The notes below the pieces were generated by a model. The model saw only the letters and a program-made list of their open reading frames with translations. It did no database searches and was not told the origin of the DNA. Position numbers and translations under genes: made by a program. From NCBI RefSeq assembly GCF_000411135.1, contig NZ_KE150263.1:62001-126000 (forward strand): 64,000 bases of DNA, given 5' to 3'. The stretch's first letter is position 1. Every line of letters begins with the position of its first letter. Of the stretch, positions 19,807 to 29,694 are shown one piece after another. This DNA is from Actinotignum schaalii FB123-CNA-2. GTDB taxonomy: Bacteria; Actinomycetota; Actinomycetes; Actinomycetales; Actinomycetaceae.

Positions 19807-21327
19807 CTAGGGGCGGCGCCAGGCGTGGCCGTGGGCGGCGAGCATAGCATCGGCACCGGCCGGGCCCCAGGATCCGGGCGCGTAGGTTTCCAGTGACTCC
19901 GGATGAGCATCCCAATAGTTTTCCACCTGGTCAATAATCCGCCAGGACTCTTCCACCTCCCGAGTCTGCGGGAAAAGCGGCGGATCGCCCAGCAGCACGT
20001 CAAGAATAAGGCGCTCGTAAGCTTCCGGGGTGTACTCGGTAAAAGCGTGGCCGTAGGCGAAGTCCATGGTGACATCACGCAGGCGCATTTCGGAGCCGGG
20101 CACCTTGGAACCGAATTTAAAAGTGATACCTTCATTGGGCTGCACCCGGATAACCAGGGTGTTTTGGCCCAGTCCGGCCACGTCCGGGAAGGGCAGGAAG
20201 GGCGGATTGCGGAAGACCACCGCGATTTCCGAAACGCGCCGCCCGAGCCGCTTGCCGGTGCGCAGGTAGAACGGCACTCCGGACCAGCGCCGCGTCTCAA
20301 TCCCCAGGGCAATGGCCCCGTAGGTATCGGTAATGGATTCGGCGGGGATACCGTCTTCTTCCCGGTAGCCGCGCACCCACTGGCCGCCCTGCCACCCGCT
20401 CGAATACTGTGCGCGCACCGAAGCCTGCGCCGGGCTCCCGAACAGGTGGGTAGCCTCGAGGACTTTCTCCTTTTCCGCGCGCAGGGCATCAGCGTGGAAA
20501 GAGGTTGGCTCCTCCATGGCGGTCAGAGCGAGCAGCTGAAGCAGGTGGTTTTGGATAACATCGCGGGTGGCCCCGATACCGTCGTAATATCCGGCGCGTG
20601 AGCCGATCCCAATATCTTCCGCCATGGTGATTTGCACGTGATCCACATGCGAAGAATTCCACAGCGGCTCGTAAAGCTCGTTAGCGAAACGCAGCGCCAA
20701 GATATTCTGGACCGTTTCTTTACCGAGGTAGTGGTCGATGCGGAAAACCGAATCATGGGGGAAGACCCCGCTCACCGAAGCATTGAGCTCACGCGCGGAA
20801 GCCATATCGTGCCCGAAAGGCTTCTCGATAACCACGCGCCGCCAGCTGCCCGGTGCCCCGCGGTTGAGCCCCGCGGAAGCGAGCCCTTCGGTCACGACCG
20901 GGAAAAGACTGGGTGGAATAGAGAGATAAAAGGCGAAATTCCCACCGGTACCGCGGGTGGCATCCACATCTGCCATCGTGGCGCCGATGGCACGGTAAAG
21001 TTCCGGATCGTTGTACTGGCCTTCTACCATCCGTAAACCGTCAAGGATCTGCGCCAGGGTGGTGGAGATGACGGGAGTTTGGGCGCCTTTGCGGATGGCC
21101 GCTTCCACACTGCGGGCCGCGTTCACGGGACGGCGCGCCACTCCGATAATGGAGAACGACGGCGGCAATAGTCCCCGATTCGCCAGGTCATAGAGAGCGG
21201 GAAGAATTTTGCGGTTCGCCAAGTCACCGGTGATGCCAAAAAGAACGATGCCGCAAGGGCCGGCCACCCGCTGGAGGCGGCGGTCAGCGACGGCACGGAG
21301 CGGATTACCTGAGATAGAAGCAACCAT
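19807..21327 (-). CDS. zwf: glucose-6-phosphate 1-dehydrogenase
   Basis: A 506-residue enzyme catalysing the first oxidative step of the pentose phosphate pathway. Visible motifs: GITGDLANRKILPAL (NADP-binding), VVIEKPFGHD and the active-site RIDHYLGKETVQN. Start chosen at the ATG at 21327, giving the normal length; an open frame extends 55 codons upstream without family similarity. opcA follows. Unlike the usual corynebacterial order, there is no transaldolase between tkt and zwf and no pgl after opcA in this window. Confidence 0.97.
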   Translation of the reverse strand: MVASISGNPLRAVADRRLQRVAGPCGIVLFGITGDLANRKILPALYDLANRGLLPPSFSIIGVARRPVNAARSVEAAIRKGAQTPVISTTLAQILDGLRMVEGQYNDPELYRAIGATMADVDATRGTGGNFAFYLSIPPSLFPVVTEGLASAGLNRGAPGSWRRVVIEKPFGHDMASARELNASVSGVFPHDSVFRIDHYLGKETVQNILALRFANELYEPLWNSSHVDHVQITMAEDIGIGSRAGYYDGIGATRDVIQNHLLQLLALTAMEEPTSFHADALRAEKEKVLEATHLFGSPAQASVRAQYSSGWQGGQWVRGYREEDGIPAESITDTYGAIALGIETRRWSGVPFYLRTGKRLGRRVSEIAVVFRNPPFLPFPDVAGLGQNTLVIRVQPNEGITFKFGSKVPGSEMRLRDVTMDFAYGHAFTEYTPEAYERLILDVLLGDPPLFPQTREVEESWRIIDQVENYWDAHPESLETYAPGSWGPAGADAMLAAHGHAWRRP

Positions 21328-21495
21328 GAAATTCCTGTCGTGAAAAAGCTGGCGAGAATATGCGCCTGTCTTATGGTAGACGCTTGAGATGAAAAGGGGC
21401 ACGGCCGTGTCCATCACGGTGTGCGGCTGGCTTCGGGAGCCATGAGTGCAGCCAGTTCGCGAGTGGAGGCTCCGAAGTCGAAACTGCAGCAACTA

Positions 21496-21535
21496 ATCAA
21501 GGTCGCGCGGCCAAAAAAGACCACGCGACCTTGAT
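21496..21535 (-). terminator. 12-bp hairpin downstream of tkt
   Basis: ATCAAGGTCGCG (21496-21507) pairs perfectly with 21524-21535. It lies between the tkt stop and zwf on the minus strand, so tkt and zwf may be separate transcripts. A T-run follows on neither strand. Confidence 0.45.
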
Positions 21536-21576
21536 CGTGCTAGGGGATTCTGTACAACAGCCGTGCTGCCTGGGTT

Positions 21577-23658
21577 TTAGGCGCGCGCCGCTTCGATGGA
21601 TTCGAGGGCGGCGGAGACCACGTGCTCAGCGGTCATCCCGTATTCCTTCATGAGTTCACCACCGGGCCCGGATTCCCCGTAGGTATTGATACCCACACTG
21701 CGCCCGGCGTCCCCGACGTAGCCAGCCCATCCGAAGGTGGCGCCAGCTTCCACCGAGACCCGTGCCTTGACGTTGGGGAGAATCACCGCATCACGGTAGG
21801 CCCGATCCTGAGCTTCGAACCATTCCAGGCAGGGCAGCGAGATAACGCGCGCACCCACACCCTGCTCCGCGAGGATCTTCTGGGCGGCTACTGCCAGCTG
21901 CACTTCCGAACCGGTAGCCAGCAGCTGCACGTCAACGGTCCCGGTGGGGGAGTCCGCCAGCACGTAGCCGCCCTTGAGGACGCCTTCGGTGGAGGTCCCT
22001 CCCAGAATCGGCACGCCCTGCCGGGTGAGGATGAGGCCGGTAGGCCCGCCGTCGGCCTTCTCCAATGCCCCGCGCCACGCGGCAGCGGTTTCGTTCGCAT
22101 CGGCCGGACGCACAATATTGAGGCGCGGGATGGCTCGGTAGGCCCACAGGTGTTCGATGGGCTGATGGGTGGGGCCGTCTTCGCCTACGCCCACCGAATC
22201 ATGCGTCCACACAAAGATCGAGGGGATATTCATAATGGCCGCCAGGCGCGCCGCACCGCGCATGTAGTCGGAGAACACAAAGAAAGTTCCGCCGTAGGCG
22301 CGGGTGAGTCCATCGAGGGTAATTCCGTTAATGATCGCGCCCATGGCGAATTCACGGATACCGAAGTGGAGGGTACGTCCGTAAATATCACCGGAGAACA
22401 TCTGCGAGGAACGATGCGCGGGCAGGAAGGACGGTTCGCCCTTCATCGTGGTGTTATTCGAGCCGGCCAGATCAGCCGAACCGCCCCACAATTCGGGGAG
22501 CACCGGGGCGAGGGCATTGAGCACCGCTCCGGAAGCCGCGCGAGTGGCGATACCCTTGGGATCCGGCTCCCAGCTCGGCAGCTTCTTTTCCCAGCCCTCC
22601 GGGAACTTCTTGGCCCGGATGCGGTCGTACAGTGCGGCTTCTTCCGGATGGGAGGCACGCCAGGCTTCGAAACGCGCATCCCAATCCTTCCGGGCCGCGG
22701 CTGCCCGCTCCGCCGCATTCTTGCGGGTGTGGGCGAGCACCTCATCGTCCAGCGGGAAATCAACATCCGGGTCGAAGCCCAGGATTTCCTTAGTAGCACG
22801 AATTTCTTCCACCCCCAGGGCCGAACCGTGCGAGGCGCCGGTATTCTGCTTGGTGGGCGCCGGCCAGGCAATAATGGTGGAGAGCTTAATAATAGAGGGC
22901 TTATCGGTAACCTGCTGAGCGGCCAGAATCGCATCGTAGAGCGCCTGGACATCCTCCTGGTAGGAACCATCCTCCTTAATCCAATTCACGTGCTGGGTGT
23001 GCCAGCCGTAGGCTTCGTAACGCGCCAGCACATCCTCACTGAAAGCAATGGAGGTATTGTCCTCAATGGAGATGCGGTTGTCATCATAAATGAGAATAAG
23101 ATTCCCGAGCTCCTGAGTGCCGGCGAGCGAGCACGCCTCACTGGTCACGCCTTCCTGGAGGCAACCATCACCGGCAATCACGTACACAAAATGATCAAAC
23201 ACAGATTCACCGAGCGGGGTATCGCGGTCAAAAAGCCCGTGGGCGCGCCGGGAGGCCATCGCGAATCCCACCGCGGAGGCCAGGCCCTGGCCCAGCGGAC
23301 CGGTGGTCATCTCCACACCGTTGGTATAGCCGTATTCAGGGTGGCCGGGAGTCTTCGAGTGGAGAGTACGCAAGGCCTTAATATCATCGAGTTCCAGACC
23401 GTAACCGGCCAGCAGGAGCTGATTGTATTGCGTGAGGGAGGAGTGCCCGGCCGAGAGAATAAAACGATCACGGCCCACCCACGCAGAATCTGCCGGATCG
23501 TGGTTCATGACCCGCTGGTAGAGCAGATAGGCCGCCGGAGCCAGGGACATAGCCGTTCCGGGATGCCCATTCCCAGTTTTTTGTACCGCATCCGCGGCCA
23601 GCAACCGGGTTGTGTCCACGGCCCGCTGATCGAGCTGCGACCATTCGAGCTTCGCCAT
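21577..23658 (-). CDS. tkt: transketolase
   Basis: A 693-residue thiamine-diphosphate enzyme moving two-carbon units between sugar phosphates. Motifs: GHPGTAMSLAP near residue 34, the ThDP-binding GDGCLQEGVTSEA, and VGVGEDGPTHQPIEHLW in the pyrimidine domain. ATG 23658 has AGGAGAATTCA upstream on its strand. It heads the tkt, zwf, opcA group but is separated from zwf by 249 nt with a hairpin. Confidence 0.97.
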   Translation of the reverse strand: MAKLEWSQLDQRAVDTTRLLAADAVQKTGNGHPGTAMSLAPAAYLLYQRVMNHDPADSAWVGRDRFILSAGHSSLTQYNQLLLAGYGLELDDIKALRTLHSKTPGHPEYGYTNGVEMTTGPLGQGLASAVGFAMASRRAHGLFDRDTPLGESVFDHFVYVIAGDGCLQEGVTSEACSLAGTQELGNLILIYDDNRISIEDNTSIAFSEDVLARYEAYGWHTQHVNWIKEDGSYQEDVQALYDAILAAQQVTDKPSIIKLSTIIAWPAPTKQNTGASHGSALGVEEIRATKEILGFDPDVDFPLDDEVLAHTRKNAAERAAAARKDWDARFEAWRASHPEEAALYDRIRAKKFPEGWEKKLPSWEPDPKGIATRAASGAVLNALAPVLPELWGGSADLAGSNNTTMKGEPSFLPAHRSSQMFSGDIYGRTLHFGIREFAMGAIINGITLDGLTRAYGGTFFVFSDYMRGAARLAAIMNIPSIFVWTHDSVGVGEDGPTHQPIEHLWAYRAIPRLNIVRPADANETAAAWRGALEKADGGPTGLILTRQGVPILGGTSTEGVLKGGYVLADSPTGTVDVQLLATGSEVQLAVAAQKILAEQGVGARVISLPCLEWFEAQDRAYRDAVILPNVKARVSVEAGATFGWAGYVGDAGRSVGINTYGESGPGGELMKEYGMTAEHVVSAALESIEAARA

Positions 23659-23833
23659 TGAATTCTCCTAACATAAGGTTGTGGTTACATGAGATGTGCC
23701 ACGCACTAGTCTACTGGTCACGCGGGTTTCGCGCGCCCGGGGTGCACCTCCGTTCGCGCCCGGCGCGAGACCCTGCGCGCCTAGCTATCGCGTCACTACC
23801 GCGCGGCTACCGCGCACCCGCGAAGGAGAATAG

Positions 23834-24757
23834 ATGGCTGAACCCGGCACCCCACCCTTGCAGCGCGCTGTTGCGCAGTTCCTCGCCCATATCGGTGTCG
23901 AACGTGCCTTATCGCGCAATACCGTGGCCGCTTACCGGCGCGATTTGCGTAAATATCTTGCGCACCTCGATTCCCGCGGGGTCACCAACCCCGCTGAGGT
24001 ACGCGAGGAGGACGTCGCCTCCTTTTCCGAAACGCTCACCGGTATGGCCCCGGCTTCTATTGCGCGGGCCGTGACCGCGGTGCGAGCTTTTCATACTTTT
24101 TTATACGACGACGGCGCTAGCCCGGCCAATCCGGCTAGCCGGGTGCGCCCCCCGAAACTCCCCGCGCGCCTGCCCGAAGCCCTGACAATTGCCGAAGTAA
24201 CCGCCATGATCGAGGCAGCTGGGACCACCCCGCCTCCCCTGGGCCTGCGCGACCGTGCCCTCCTGGAGGTTCTCTACGGAACTGGAGCGCGGATCTCCGA
24301 AGCACTCGGGCTTAGCGCAGATGATATCGATACCGATACCGCCACGATTCGACTCTTCGGTAAGGGCCGCAAAGAACGCGTCGTGCCGCTGGGGCGCTAC
24401 GCCCTGGAAGCACTGGATGCCTACATCACCCGAGCCCGCCCGGAGCTTGCCGCCCGCGGGAATGGAGTGACCAAGCTCTTCCTCAATACCCGCGGGCGGG
24501 CGCTTTCCCGCCAGAGCGCCTGGCTCATTATTCGCCAGGCTGCCGAGCGTGCCGGTCTTACCGCGCATGTTTCCCCGCATTCGCTGCGGCATTCTTTTGC
24601 TACTCACCTTCTCCAGGGCGGCGCGGATGTGCGGGTGGTTCAGGAGCTGCTCGGGCATTCCTCGGTGACCACCACCCAGATTTATACCCAGGTTTCCCCC
24701 GACGTGCTCAAGGAGGTGTATGCCACCTCGCACCCGCGGGCGCTGCGCAGCGAGTAG
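23834..24757 (+). CDS. xerD: tyrosine recombinase XerD/XerC
   Basis: A 307-residue site-specific recombinase. An N-terminal SAM-like core-binding domain (about 8-92) precedes the catalytic domain with Arg153 (GTGARISEALG), lysines in GKGRKERVVPLG, His249-x-x-Arg252 (SPHSLRHSFATHLL), His275 and the nucleophile Tyr284 (TQIYTQV). It resolves chromosome dimers with its partner at dif. GAAGGAGAATAG precedes the start. Location directly before parA-scpAB marks it as the housekeeping XerD rather than a mobile-element integrase. Confidence 0.93.
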   Translation: MAEPGTPPLQRAVAQFLAHIGVERALSRNTVAAYRRDLRKYLAHLDSRGVTNPAEVREEDVASFSETLTGMAPASIARAVTAVRAFHTFLYDDGASPANPASRVRPPKLPARLPEALTIAEVTAMIEAAGTTPPPLGLRDRALLEVLYGTGARISEALGLSADDIDTDTATIRLFGKGRKERVVPLGRYALEALDAYITRARPELAARGNGVTKLFLNTRGRALSRQSAWLIIRQAAERAGLTAHVSPHSLRHSFATHLLQGGADVRVVQELLGHSSVTTTQIYTQVSPDVLKEVYATSHPRALRSE

Positions 24758-24831
24758 GAAGCGGGGTAGGCGCGGCGGCGTCGTTCTACGCTCTTCGCCA
24801 GAAATGGCACCGCAAGTCCTCCGAGTTTAGG

Positions 24832-24837
24832 TACCCT
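24832..24837 (+). promoter_or_regulatory. putative leaderless -10 box of the parA-like gene
   Basis: TACCCT ends 6 nt before GTG 24844, so transcription would begin at the start codon. No Shine-Dalgarno sequence is present. Confidence 0.45.
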
Positions 24838-24843
24838 AGAGAT

Positions 24844-25692
24844 GTGACCGAACAGAACGCGCTTTTTGAAACTGAGAACGTGGATTTTCCCGAACCGGAG
24901 CCCTTGAAAGAACACGGCCCGGCGCGCATTATTGCGATGTCGAACCAAAAGGGTGGCGTGGGGAAAACAACAACGTCGATTAACCTCGCCGCGGCGCTGG
25001 CCGGGTATGGACGGCGCGTTCTCATTGTGGATTTTGATCCGCAGGGCGCCGCCTCTGCCGGTCTTGGTATTAATGCCCGCGCGCTGGATCGCACCATTTA
25101 TAACGAACTTATTGCCGCGAAACCGGATGTGCGGGGAATTATTCAGCATTCGAAAGTGGAGGGCCTAGATGTGGTCCCGGCCAATATTGACCTTTCCGCT
25201 GCCGAAATTGTGCTCATTAATGAAGTGGCACGCGAACAGGCTCTCAGCCGGGTGCTGCGCCCGGTTCTCGATGACTATGACGTCATCATTATTGACTGCC
25301 AGCCCTCCCTGGGCCTCCTCACTGTCAATGCCCTCACTGCCGCACACGGAGTTATTATCCCGTTAGAGGCGGAATATTTTGCCATGCGCGGGGTAGCACT
25401 GCTGACCGAACAGATCGGCCGGGTGCAAGATCGCCTTAATCCGCGGCTCACCATTGATGGAGTCCTCCTCACCATGGTGGATATGCGTACCCTCCACTCG
25501 CGCGATGTGATGAGATCCGTGCACGAAGGATTCGGGGATAAGGTCTACCACACCTATATTGCCCGTACCGTGAAGTTCCCCGATGCCTCGGTAGCCGGAG
25601 AACCTATCACCCAATACGCGCCCTCGCACCCGGGTGCGGTAGCTTATCGGAAGTTGGCGCGCGAAGTGATTGCCCGCGGTCAGAGTGCCTAA
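24844..25692 (+). CDS. ParA/Soj-family ATPase
   Basis: A 282-residue Walker-type ATPase with the deviant Walker A SNQKGGVGKTTTSINLAAAL, the DFDPQGAASAGLG switch and the IIDCQPSLGLLTVNAL motif. In actinobacteria this ParA-like gene sits before scpA-scpB and is thought to work with the condensin complex; no parB is beside it, so it is unlikely to be the oriC partition ParA. Start GTG 24844 fits a leaderless transcript. scpA follows after 6 nt. Confidence 0.93.
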   Translation: MTEQNALFETENVDFPEPEPLKEHGPARIIAMSNQKGGVGKTTTSINLAAALAGYGRRVLIVDFDPQGAASAGLGINARALDRTIYNELIAAKPDVRGIIQHSKVEGLDVVPANIDLSAAEIVLINEVAREQALSRVLRPVLDDYDVIIIDCQPSLGLLTVNALTAAHGVIIPLEAEYFAMRGVALLTEQIGRVQDRLNPRLTIDGVLLTMVDMRTLHSRDVMRSVHEGFGDKVYHTYIARTVKFPDASVAGEPITQYAPSHPGAVAYRKLAREVIARGQSA

Positions 25693-25698
25693 GCGGGA

Positions 25699-26538
25699 GT
25701 GGGCGTGACCACCCTTTTTGATGTCTCCTCCGATTTTGACGTTGATCTCGACGTGTATTCGGGGCCATTTTCGGTACTACTCTCCATGATTTCCAAGAAA
25801 AACTTGGATATTACCGAGGTGGCCTTGGCGGAAGTGACGGATGAGTTCATCGCCTGGATTCGGTCTCGGCCGGAGGTAGATCTATCTACCACCTCAGAAT
25901 TTTTGGTCGTGGCCGCCACCCTCCTCGATATGAAACTAGCGCGCTTGCTGCCGCGCCACGAAAGCGAAGAAGAAGATTGGGAGCTCCTTGAACAGCGCGA
26001 TCTTCTCTTCGCCAAGCTGCTCCAATACCGAGCCTTCAAAGAAGTGGCTCGGGATTTCGGAGCGCGCCTGGAGGAAACCGGGCGGCGGGTGGGCCGCGAT
26101 GTTCCCCTCGAGGAAATGTACGCGAAAGCGCTTCCGGAGGTGCGCCTCCCGCTCGGTGTCATGGATCTGGCCCTACTGGCTGCCCGTGCTTTCACCCGTG
26201 ATACTTCCGAACCGGTGGTTCGCCTGGAGCATTTGCACTCCCCGGTTGTTCCGGTTGCCAGTCAAATTTCCTACCTAGAAGAACGTTTTCGGGGTGGCGA
26301 TTCTTTCACTTTTGCGCAGCTCTGCTCCGACGCTAGATCGGTGCAGGTAGTCGTGGCTCGTTTCTTGGCGGTCTTGGAATTGTTACGTCGGGGCGCGATA
26401 GCCGCCGAACAGGATGAGCCTTTGGGCGCGCTGGTGCTGCGTCCCACGCCGGCTGATGATCGCGGGGCGGCCGGTGCAGGCGACGTTGCCGCGGAATACG
26501 GCGAAGTGTCGCCAACCAGCGCGCTGAGCAGCGACTAG
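25699..26538 (+). CDS. scpA: segregation and condensation protein A
   Basis: A 279-residue kleisin of the SMC condensin complex. The N-terminal part carries the family pattern FSVLLSMISKKNLDITEVALAEVTDEFIAWI, then SEFLVVAATLLDMKLARLLP, and the C-terminal winged-helix part is FTFAQLCSDARSVQVVVARFLAVLELLRRGAI. It bridges SMC heads and recruits ScpB. GTG 25699 lies 6 nt after the parA stop; a second GTG at 25705 is an alternative. Confidence 0.94.
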   Translation: MGVTTLFDVSSDFDVDLDVYSGPFSVLLSMISKKNLDITEVALAEVTDEFIAWIRSRPEVDLSTTSEFLVVAATLLDMKLARLLPRHESEEEDWELLEQRDLLFAKLLQYRAFKEVARDFGARLEETGRRVGRDVPLEEMYAKALPEVRLPLGVMDLALLAARAFTRDTSEPVVRLEHLHSPVVPVASQISYLEERFRGGDSFTFAQLCSDARSVQVVVARFLAVLELLRRGAIAAEQDEPLGALVLRPTPADDRGAAGAGDVAAEYGEVSPTSALSSD

Positions 26539-26602
26539 ACTGGGCATCAGGGCGAGCACTGTGCGCGTGCCGCTCCGGATCCGGAAGCTTAAAGGAGAAT
26601 CT

Positions 26603-27160
26603 GTGGCTGATCTTTGCCCCGCCACCGCACTTGAGGCGGTGCTTTTTGTGGCGGCCGCTCCGGTTCCTCTCGGTACTCTTGCCGAGGCGGTGGGTCTGAA
26701 CGAAGCCGATACCCGCACCGAATTAGAAAATCTCGCGCGGGAGTACTGCAGTGGGCGCCCGCGCGGATTCGAATTGCGCGAAGCGGGAGGGGGGTGGCGT
26801 TTCTACACCAATCCGTTAGTATCGGACGTTGTTCTTGCCCACGTGACCCGCGGACAATCGGGTAAACTATCCACGCCGGCTTTGGAAACGCTGGCGGTGA
26901 TCGCTTATCGGCAGCCTGTTACCCGCGCCCAGATCGCGGCCATTCGCGGTGTGAACGTTGATGGAGTTGTTCGTACGCTCGCCACTCGCGGCCTCATTGA
27001 AGAAGCGGGCACTACACCGTCCACCGGTGCAGTGCTGTATGTGACCACCCCGTATTTCCTCGAAGCCATGGGTATGAATTCCCTGGATGATCTGCCTCCG
27101 CTGGCGCCCTATCTGCCCGAAGCAACCGACCTTGATGATGTGGAAAGAGAAATAAGATGA
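26603..27160 (+). CDS. scpB: segregation and condensation protein B
   Basis: A 185-residue protein with two winged-helix domains. The signature is KLSTPALETLAVIAYRQPVTRAQIAAIRGVNVDGVVRTLATRGLIEE. It partners ScpA in the condensin complex. Start chosen at GTG 26603 because AAAGGAG precedes it; the frame is open 14 codons further upstream. Its stop overlaps the next start (ATGA). Confidence 0.93.
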   Translation: MADLCPATALEAVLFVAAAPVPLGTLAEAVGLNEADTRTELENLAREYCSGRPRGFELREAGGGWRFYTNPLVSDVVLAHVTRGQSGKLSTPALETLAVIAYRQPVTRAQIAAIRGVNVDGVVRTLATRGLIEEAGTTPSTGAVLYVTTPYFLEAMGMNSLDDLPPLAPYLPEATDLDDVEREIR

Positions 27161-27879
27161 GAGAACGCTTGCAAAAGATCCTGGCCCACGCGGGGGTGGG
27201 TTCCCGGCGCGCTTGCGAAGCGCTCATTGCCGAGGGGCGGGTGGCTGTGAACGGCGCCGTCGTGACCGAAATGGGAACGCGTGCGGATGCCGAACGTGAC
27301 ACCATCCACGTGGATGGTATGCCAATCGCCGTGAAACCCGATCTGCTGACCGTCGCGCTTTACAAGCCGCCGGGGGTTGTTTCTACCATGGATGATGATA
27401 TGGGCCGCCCGAGCCTCGCCCAGTACGTGGAGAAATACGAGCAACGGCTCTACCACGTCGGGCGCCTGGACGAAGATACCGAGGGCCTTATTCTGCTCTC
27501 GAACGATGGCGAACTCACCCACCGGCTCACCCACCCCTCGTACGAGGTTCCCAAAACCTACGTGGCGCGAGTGGAAGGCCAGGTGACGCGTGGCCTCGCG
27601 CGAGTGTTGGAAAAGGGCATCACCCTGGAGGACGGCCCTATCCGGGTGGATAAATTCGTACTGCGGGAATCGCAGCCGCGCAATTCCATCGTGGAACTCA
27701 CGTTGCATTCGGGCCGCAATCGGATTGTGCGTCGCATTATGGAAGAAGTGGGACACCCCGTTATGGAACTGGTGCGCACCCGTTTCGCCACTATTGATGC
27801 CGGGAGGTTGCGCCCCGGTAAAAGCAGGGTTATCGCAGGAAGTGAGCTCTCGGCCCTCATGCATTCGGTAGGGATGTGA
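27157..27879 (+). CDS. rluB: 23S rRNA pseudouridine synthase RluB-type
   Basis: A 240-residue enzyme with an N-terminal S4 RNA-binding domain (RLQKILAHAGVGSRRACEALIAEGRVAVNG) and a RsuA/RluB catalytic domain with the nucleophilic Asp in VGRLDEDTEGLILLSNDGELTHRL. The family modifies 23S rRNA near position 2605 (E. coli numbering); the exact site here is inferred. ATG overlaps the scpB stop by 4 bases. Confidence 0.93.
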   Translation: MRERLQKILAHAGVGSRRACEALIAEGRVAVNGAVVTEMGTRADAERDTIHVDGMPIAVKPDLLTVALYKPPGVVSTMDDDMGRPSLAQYVEKYEQRLYHVGRLDEDTEGLILLSNDGELTHRLTHPSYEVPKTYVARVEGQVTRGLARVLEKGITLEDGPIRVDKFVLRESQPRNSIVELTLHSGRNRIVRRIMEEVGHPVMELVRTRFATIDAGRLRPGKSRVIAGSELSALMHSVGM

Positions 27880-28982
27880 TGCGCGCCGGTTCGGTCCTTA
27901 TTATCGGTTCGGGGTTGCTGGGCGCTTCCCTCGGACTGCGGCTACGGCTGCGCGATATCCCGGTGTATCTGGAGGATGCTTCTCCGCTCGCGGCGGCCCT
28001 CGCCCGTGATCTGGGGGCTGGGGAGGAGCCTCCGGAAGATGCCTGGGAGCCGAGCCTCGTGGTGGTTGCGGTTCCCCCGGATGTGACGGCGCAGGTGGTG
28101 AGCACGGCCCTGGATCGTTTCCCCACCGCGCTTGTCACCGATGTTGCCTCCGTGAAGGCTGTGGTGGCGGCTCGCCTTACCGCGCATCCCGAACGAGCCC
28201 GCTACGTGGGTTGCCATCCCATGGCAGGTCGGGAACGTTCCGGGGCGATCGCCGCGGATGCCGATCTTTTTGAGGGCCGCCCGTGGGTGATCTGCCCGCG
28301 CCCGGAGACCCGCGAAGAAGATATTGTGCGTTTGCGCACCCTGGCTTTGGATTGCGGAGCCATGCCGATTCTTGTGGAGGCAAAAGCGCATGATCGCGCC
28401 GTTGCCCTTGTCAGTCACGTTCCACAATTGGTGTCGTCCCTGCTGGCGGGCACGTTGAACGACGCCGCAGCTACCGAGCTGAGCCTCGCCGGCCAAGGTT
28501 TACGCGATATGACTCGGTTGGCCCATTCGGATCCGCAGCTATGGACCGCGATTATCGCCTGTAATTGCGCGGCGGTTGCTCCCGTTCTTCGCGATGTTGC
28601 CGAGCGTACCGGGCGCTTGGCGAGTGCTCTCGAAGCGGCCGCGGGTGCGGCGCGGGCACCCGGGCTGGCCCGGGCGGTTGCCGCGGTGGTCGCTGCAGGT
28701 GGGCGCGGGGTAGCGCGTATCCCCGGCAAACATGGGGGAGCTCCCCAGCGCTACACCGAAGTAACCGTCCTGGTTCCGGACCGCCCTGGTGAATTGGGCC
28801 GCCTCTTCACCGAGGTGGGTGAAATCGGCGTGAATATTGAAGATTTTTCTCTTGAACATTCCGTGTCCCAAAAAGTAGGGCGGGCACGGTTATCTGTAGC
28901 TCCGGCCGCTGCCCGGGATCTCACCGGAGCTCTCGCCGCGCGCCAGTGGCAAGCTTTTATTGAAGGAGGAGAGCATGAGTGA
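27879..28982 (+). CDS. tyrA: prephenate dehydrogenase
   Basis: A 367-residue enzyme of tyrosine synthesis. The N-terminal Rossmann motif is LIIGSGLLGASLG, the middle holds GCHPMAGRERSGA (substrate loop), and the last 80 residues form an ACT domain (YTEVTVLVPDRPGELGRLFTEVGEIGVNIEDFSLEH), probably for tyrosine feedback. ATG 27879 shares a base with the rluB stop; GTG 27876 is an alternative. It overlaps cmk by 8 bases. Confidence 0.9.
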   Translation: MRAGSVLIIGSGLLGASLGLRLRLRDIPVYLEDASPLAAALARDLGAGEEPPEDAWEPSLVVVAVPPDVTAQVVSTALDRFPTALVTDVASVKAVVAARLTAHPERARYVGCHPMAGRERSGAIAADADLFEGRPWVICPRPETREEDIVRLRTLALDCGAMPILVEAKAHDRAVALVSHVPQLVSSLLAGTLNDAAATELSLAGQGLRDMTRLAHSDPQLWTAIIACNCAAVAPVLRDVAERTGRLASALEAAAGAARAPGLARAVAAVVAAGGRGVARIPGKHGGAPQRYTEVTVLVPDRPGELGRLFTEVGEIGVNIEDFSLEHSVSQKVGRARLSVAPAAARDLTGALAARQWQAFIEGGEHE

Positions 28983-29694
28983 GATGGGCACATTGGGCAT
29001 CCCACGCCCCGAGGCTGCGGGCTATCCCATTGCTATTGACGGACCCTCCGGCTCGGGTAAATCCACCGTGTCCCGCCAGGTTGCCCGGGAACTTGGGCTG
29101 CGCTACTTGGATACCGGGGCAATGTACCGCGCCGCGGCCTGGGCCGCGCAGCGTGCCGGCGTGGAGCTCACTGATGAGCCGGCCGTGACCGCCGTGGTGC
29201 GGGCAATGAAACTTGAGATGCCCCTCGATCCCGATCAACAGGTGATTAGCTGCGAAGGTGAAGATATAACCGCCGCTATTCGCGCTCCGGAGCTTTCCCG
29301 GGTAGTTTCCCAGGTGGCCGTGAATCTTGAGGTGCGAGCCGAACTCATTGCCCGGCAGCGGGCCATTATCGCAGCGCACCCGGACATTGTGGTGGAGGGG
29401 CGCGATATTACCAGCGTCGTCGCCCCCGATGCGCCCACAAAAATTCTTCTCACCGCATCGGAAGCAACACGTTTGGCACGGCGGGCCCGGGAGGTACGCG
29501 GAAGCGTAGCGCCCGCTGCCCTAGCAGCTACCCGCGCGGAAGTGAGCGAGCGGGACGCGAAGGACTCGACGGTCGCTTCTTTCCTGGAAGATCGCGATGG
29601 AGTCGTTACAATTGATTCTTCTCAGATGAGTATTGCGGACGTGGTAGCCGCGGTGCGAGCGCTGGCACAGGGCTCTCGAAAGGAACAGGAATGA
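28975..29694 (+). CDS. cmk: cytidylate kinase
   Basis: A 239-residue kinase phosphorylating CMP and dCMP. It has the P-loop [17 protein letters not shown] near residue 17, [17 protein letters not shown] (substrate site), [19 protein letters not shown] and the lid region R(R)AREVRGS...RDAKDS. Start chosen at ATG 28975 with GAAGGAGGAGAG before it. It overlaps both neighbours, tyrA and der, so the operon is translationally coupled. Confidence 0.95.
   Translation: MSEMGTLGIPRPEAAGYPIAIDGPSGSGKSTVSRQVARELGLRYLDTGAMYRAAAWAAQRAGVELTDEPAVTAVVRAMKLEMPLDPDQQVISCEGEDITAAIRAPELSRVVSQVAVNLEVRAELIARQRAIIAAHPDIVVEGRDITSVVAPDAPTKILLTASEATRLARRAREVRGSVAPAALAATRAEVSERDAKDSTVASFLEDRDGVVTIDSSQMSIADVVAAVRALAQGSRKEQE

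Noticed and set aside
21622-23661. 679-codon plus-strand frame opposite transketolase
   Set aside because: It is a shadow of the high-GC tkt codon pattern; the minus-strand protein is clearly the real gene.
23834-24757. Tyrosine recombinase considered as the integrase of a mobile element
   Set aside because: It sits in the conserved xerD-parA-scpAB order with no attachment repeats nearby, so it is the housekeeping XerD.
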